Source: Actinomycetota bacterium
GTDB taxonomy: Bacteria; Actinomycetota; Thermoleophilia; RBG-16-64-13
Direction of reading: 5' to 3'
DNA length: 6,034 nt
NCBI GenBank assembly: GCA_003157225.1
Contig: PMIZ01000402.1
Location: 1-6,034, forward strand
This document shows positions 5,707 to 6,034 of the stretch, piece after piece; positions within the stretch are counted from its first letter, which is position 1; each line of letters starts with the position of its first letter. The position numbers were made by a program, and so were the translations under genes. The notes under the pieces were generated by a model that was given only the letters and a program-made list of their open reading frames with translations, had not been told where the DNA came from and ran no database searches.

Positions 5707-6034
5707 GAGTCCCCAGCTCTACGAGAAGCTTGGCCTCACCCGTTGGGAGTACGAGAAGATCCGGGAGATTCAGGGGCGTGAGCCCAGCCACGTGGAGCTG
5801 GCGGTGTTCTCCCTCATGTGGAGCGAGCACTGCGGCTACAAACACTCCAAACCGCTGCTGAGGCGCTTCCCCACCAAAGCCGACCATGTTCTGCAAGGCC
5901 CGGGTGAGAACGCGGGCATCGTGGACATCGGCGGGGGCTTGGCCGTGGCCATGAAGATCGAGAGCCACAACCATCCTTCGGCGGTGGAGCCTTACCAGGG
6001 AGCGGCCACCGGCGTGGGCGGCATCATCCGCGAC
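5699..6034 (+). CDS. purL: FGAM synthase large subunit PurL, N-terminal part (3' truncated by window edge)
   Basis: PurL is the ATP-dependent synthetase subunit converting FGAR to FGAM with ammonia supplied by PurQ. 112 codons are present, open to the window end. The N-terminus [20 protein letters not shown] (8-27) is the helical linker of small-type Pur[12 protein letters not shown] (41-51) carries the conserved active-site histidine (His44). [21 protein letters not shown] (88-108) is the ATP- and substrate-binding stretch of the PurM/PurL superfamily. The early arrival of SEHC shows the short type of about 720-780 residues that works with separate PurS and PurQ, as found just upstream. The ATG overlaps the zinc-ribbon gene by 8 bases, with GCGGGAG about 5 bases upstream. 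Confidence 0.95.
   Translation, partial: MPESPQLYEKLGLTRWEYEKIREIQGREPSHVELAVFSLMWSEHCGYKHSKPLLRRFPTKADHVLQGPGENAGIVDIGGGLAVAMKIESHNHPSAVEPYQGAATGVGGIIRD

Noticed and set aside
1..6034. CRISPR arrays, tRNA or rRNA genes, transposase genes, insertion-sequence ends.
   Set aside because: No regularly spaced repeats, no recognisable RNA gene and no transposase or integrase reading frame were seen, so the 3.2-kb block cannot be tied to a specific mobile element.

Overview
The window is GC-rich bacterial DNA carrying the late part of a de novo purine biosynthesis cluster: the 3' end of purB, then purC, purS, purQ, a small zinc-ribbon gene and the 5' end of purL, all on the + strand. FGAM synthase is encoded as separate PurS, PurQ and small-type PurL, as in Gram-positive bacteria, actinobacteria and archaea, rather than as one fused proteobacterial enzyme. 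Together with the high GC, the GTG starts and the S-layer-homology-like repeats, this suggests a high-GC Gram-positive or actinobacterial lineage, perhaps near Coriobacteriia or Thermoleophilia. That placement is inference.

Layout: (1) positions 2-511, end of purB. (2) Positions 561-1905, + strand: an ECF-type sigma factor and a single-pass membrane protein with an extracytoplasmic C-terminal region that looks like two SLH repeats, probably its anti-sigma partner. A 20-codon ORF fits exactly between them with stop/start overlaps at both ends. (3) Positions 1935-1966: a perfect 14-bp inverted repeat between convergent genes, a likely bidirectional terminator. (4) Positions 2035-3515, - strand: a two-gene unit for exported proteins. 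The upstream gene encodes a 200-residue cysteine-free Tyr/Trp/Ser-rich secreted protein with a possible lectin-like (glutamic peptidase/neprosin-like) beta fold. The downstream gene encodes a 272-residue signal-peptide or signal-anchor protein of unknown function with hints of internal duplication. (5) Positions 3516-3741: divergent intergenic region with an extended -10 promoter candidate for purC and a hairpin against the purC ribosome binding site. (6) Positions 3742-6034: purC-purS-purQ-zinc ribbon-purL, tightly packed with overlapping starts and stops.

The purine genes act in one pathway. PurS, PurQ and PurL together make FGAM, PurC makes SAICAR and PurB cleaves SAICAR and adenylosuccinate. 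The 3.2-kb block between purB and purC has nothing visibly to do with purines. It looks like an inserted cell-surface module: a sigma factor, a membrane regulator with a possible wall-facing domain, and two exported proteins that may be its output. That functional link is a hypothesis from proximity and shared envelope character. It is the most interesting part of the window.
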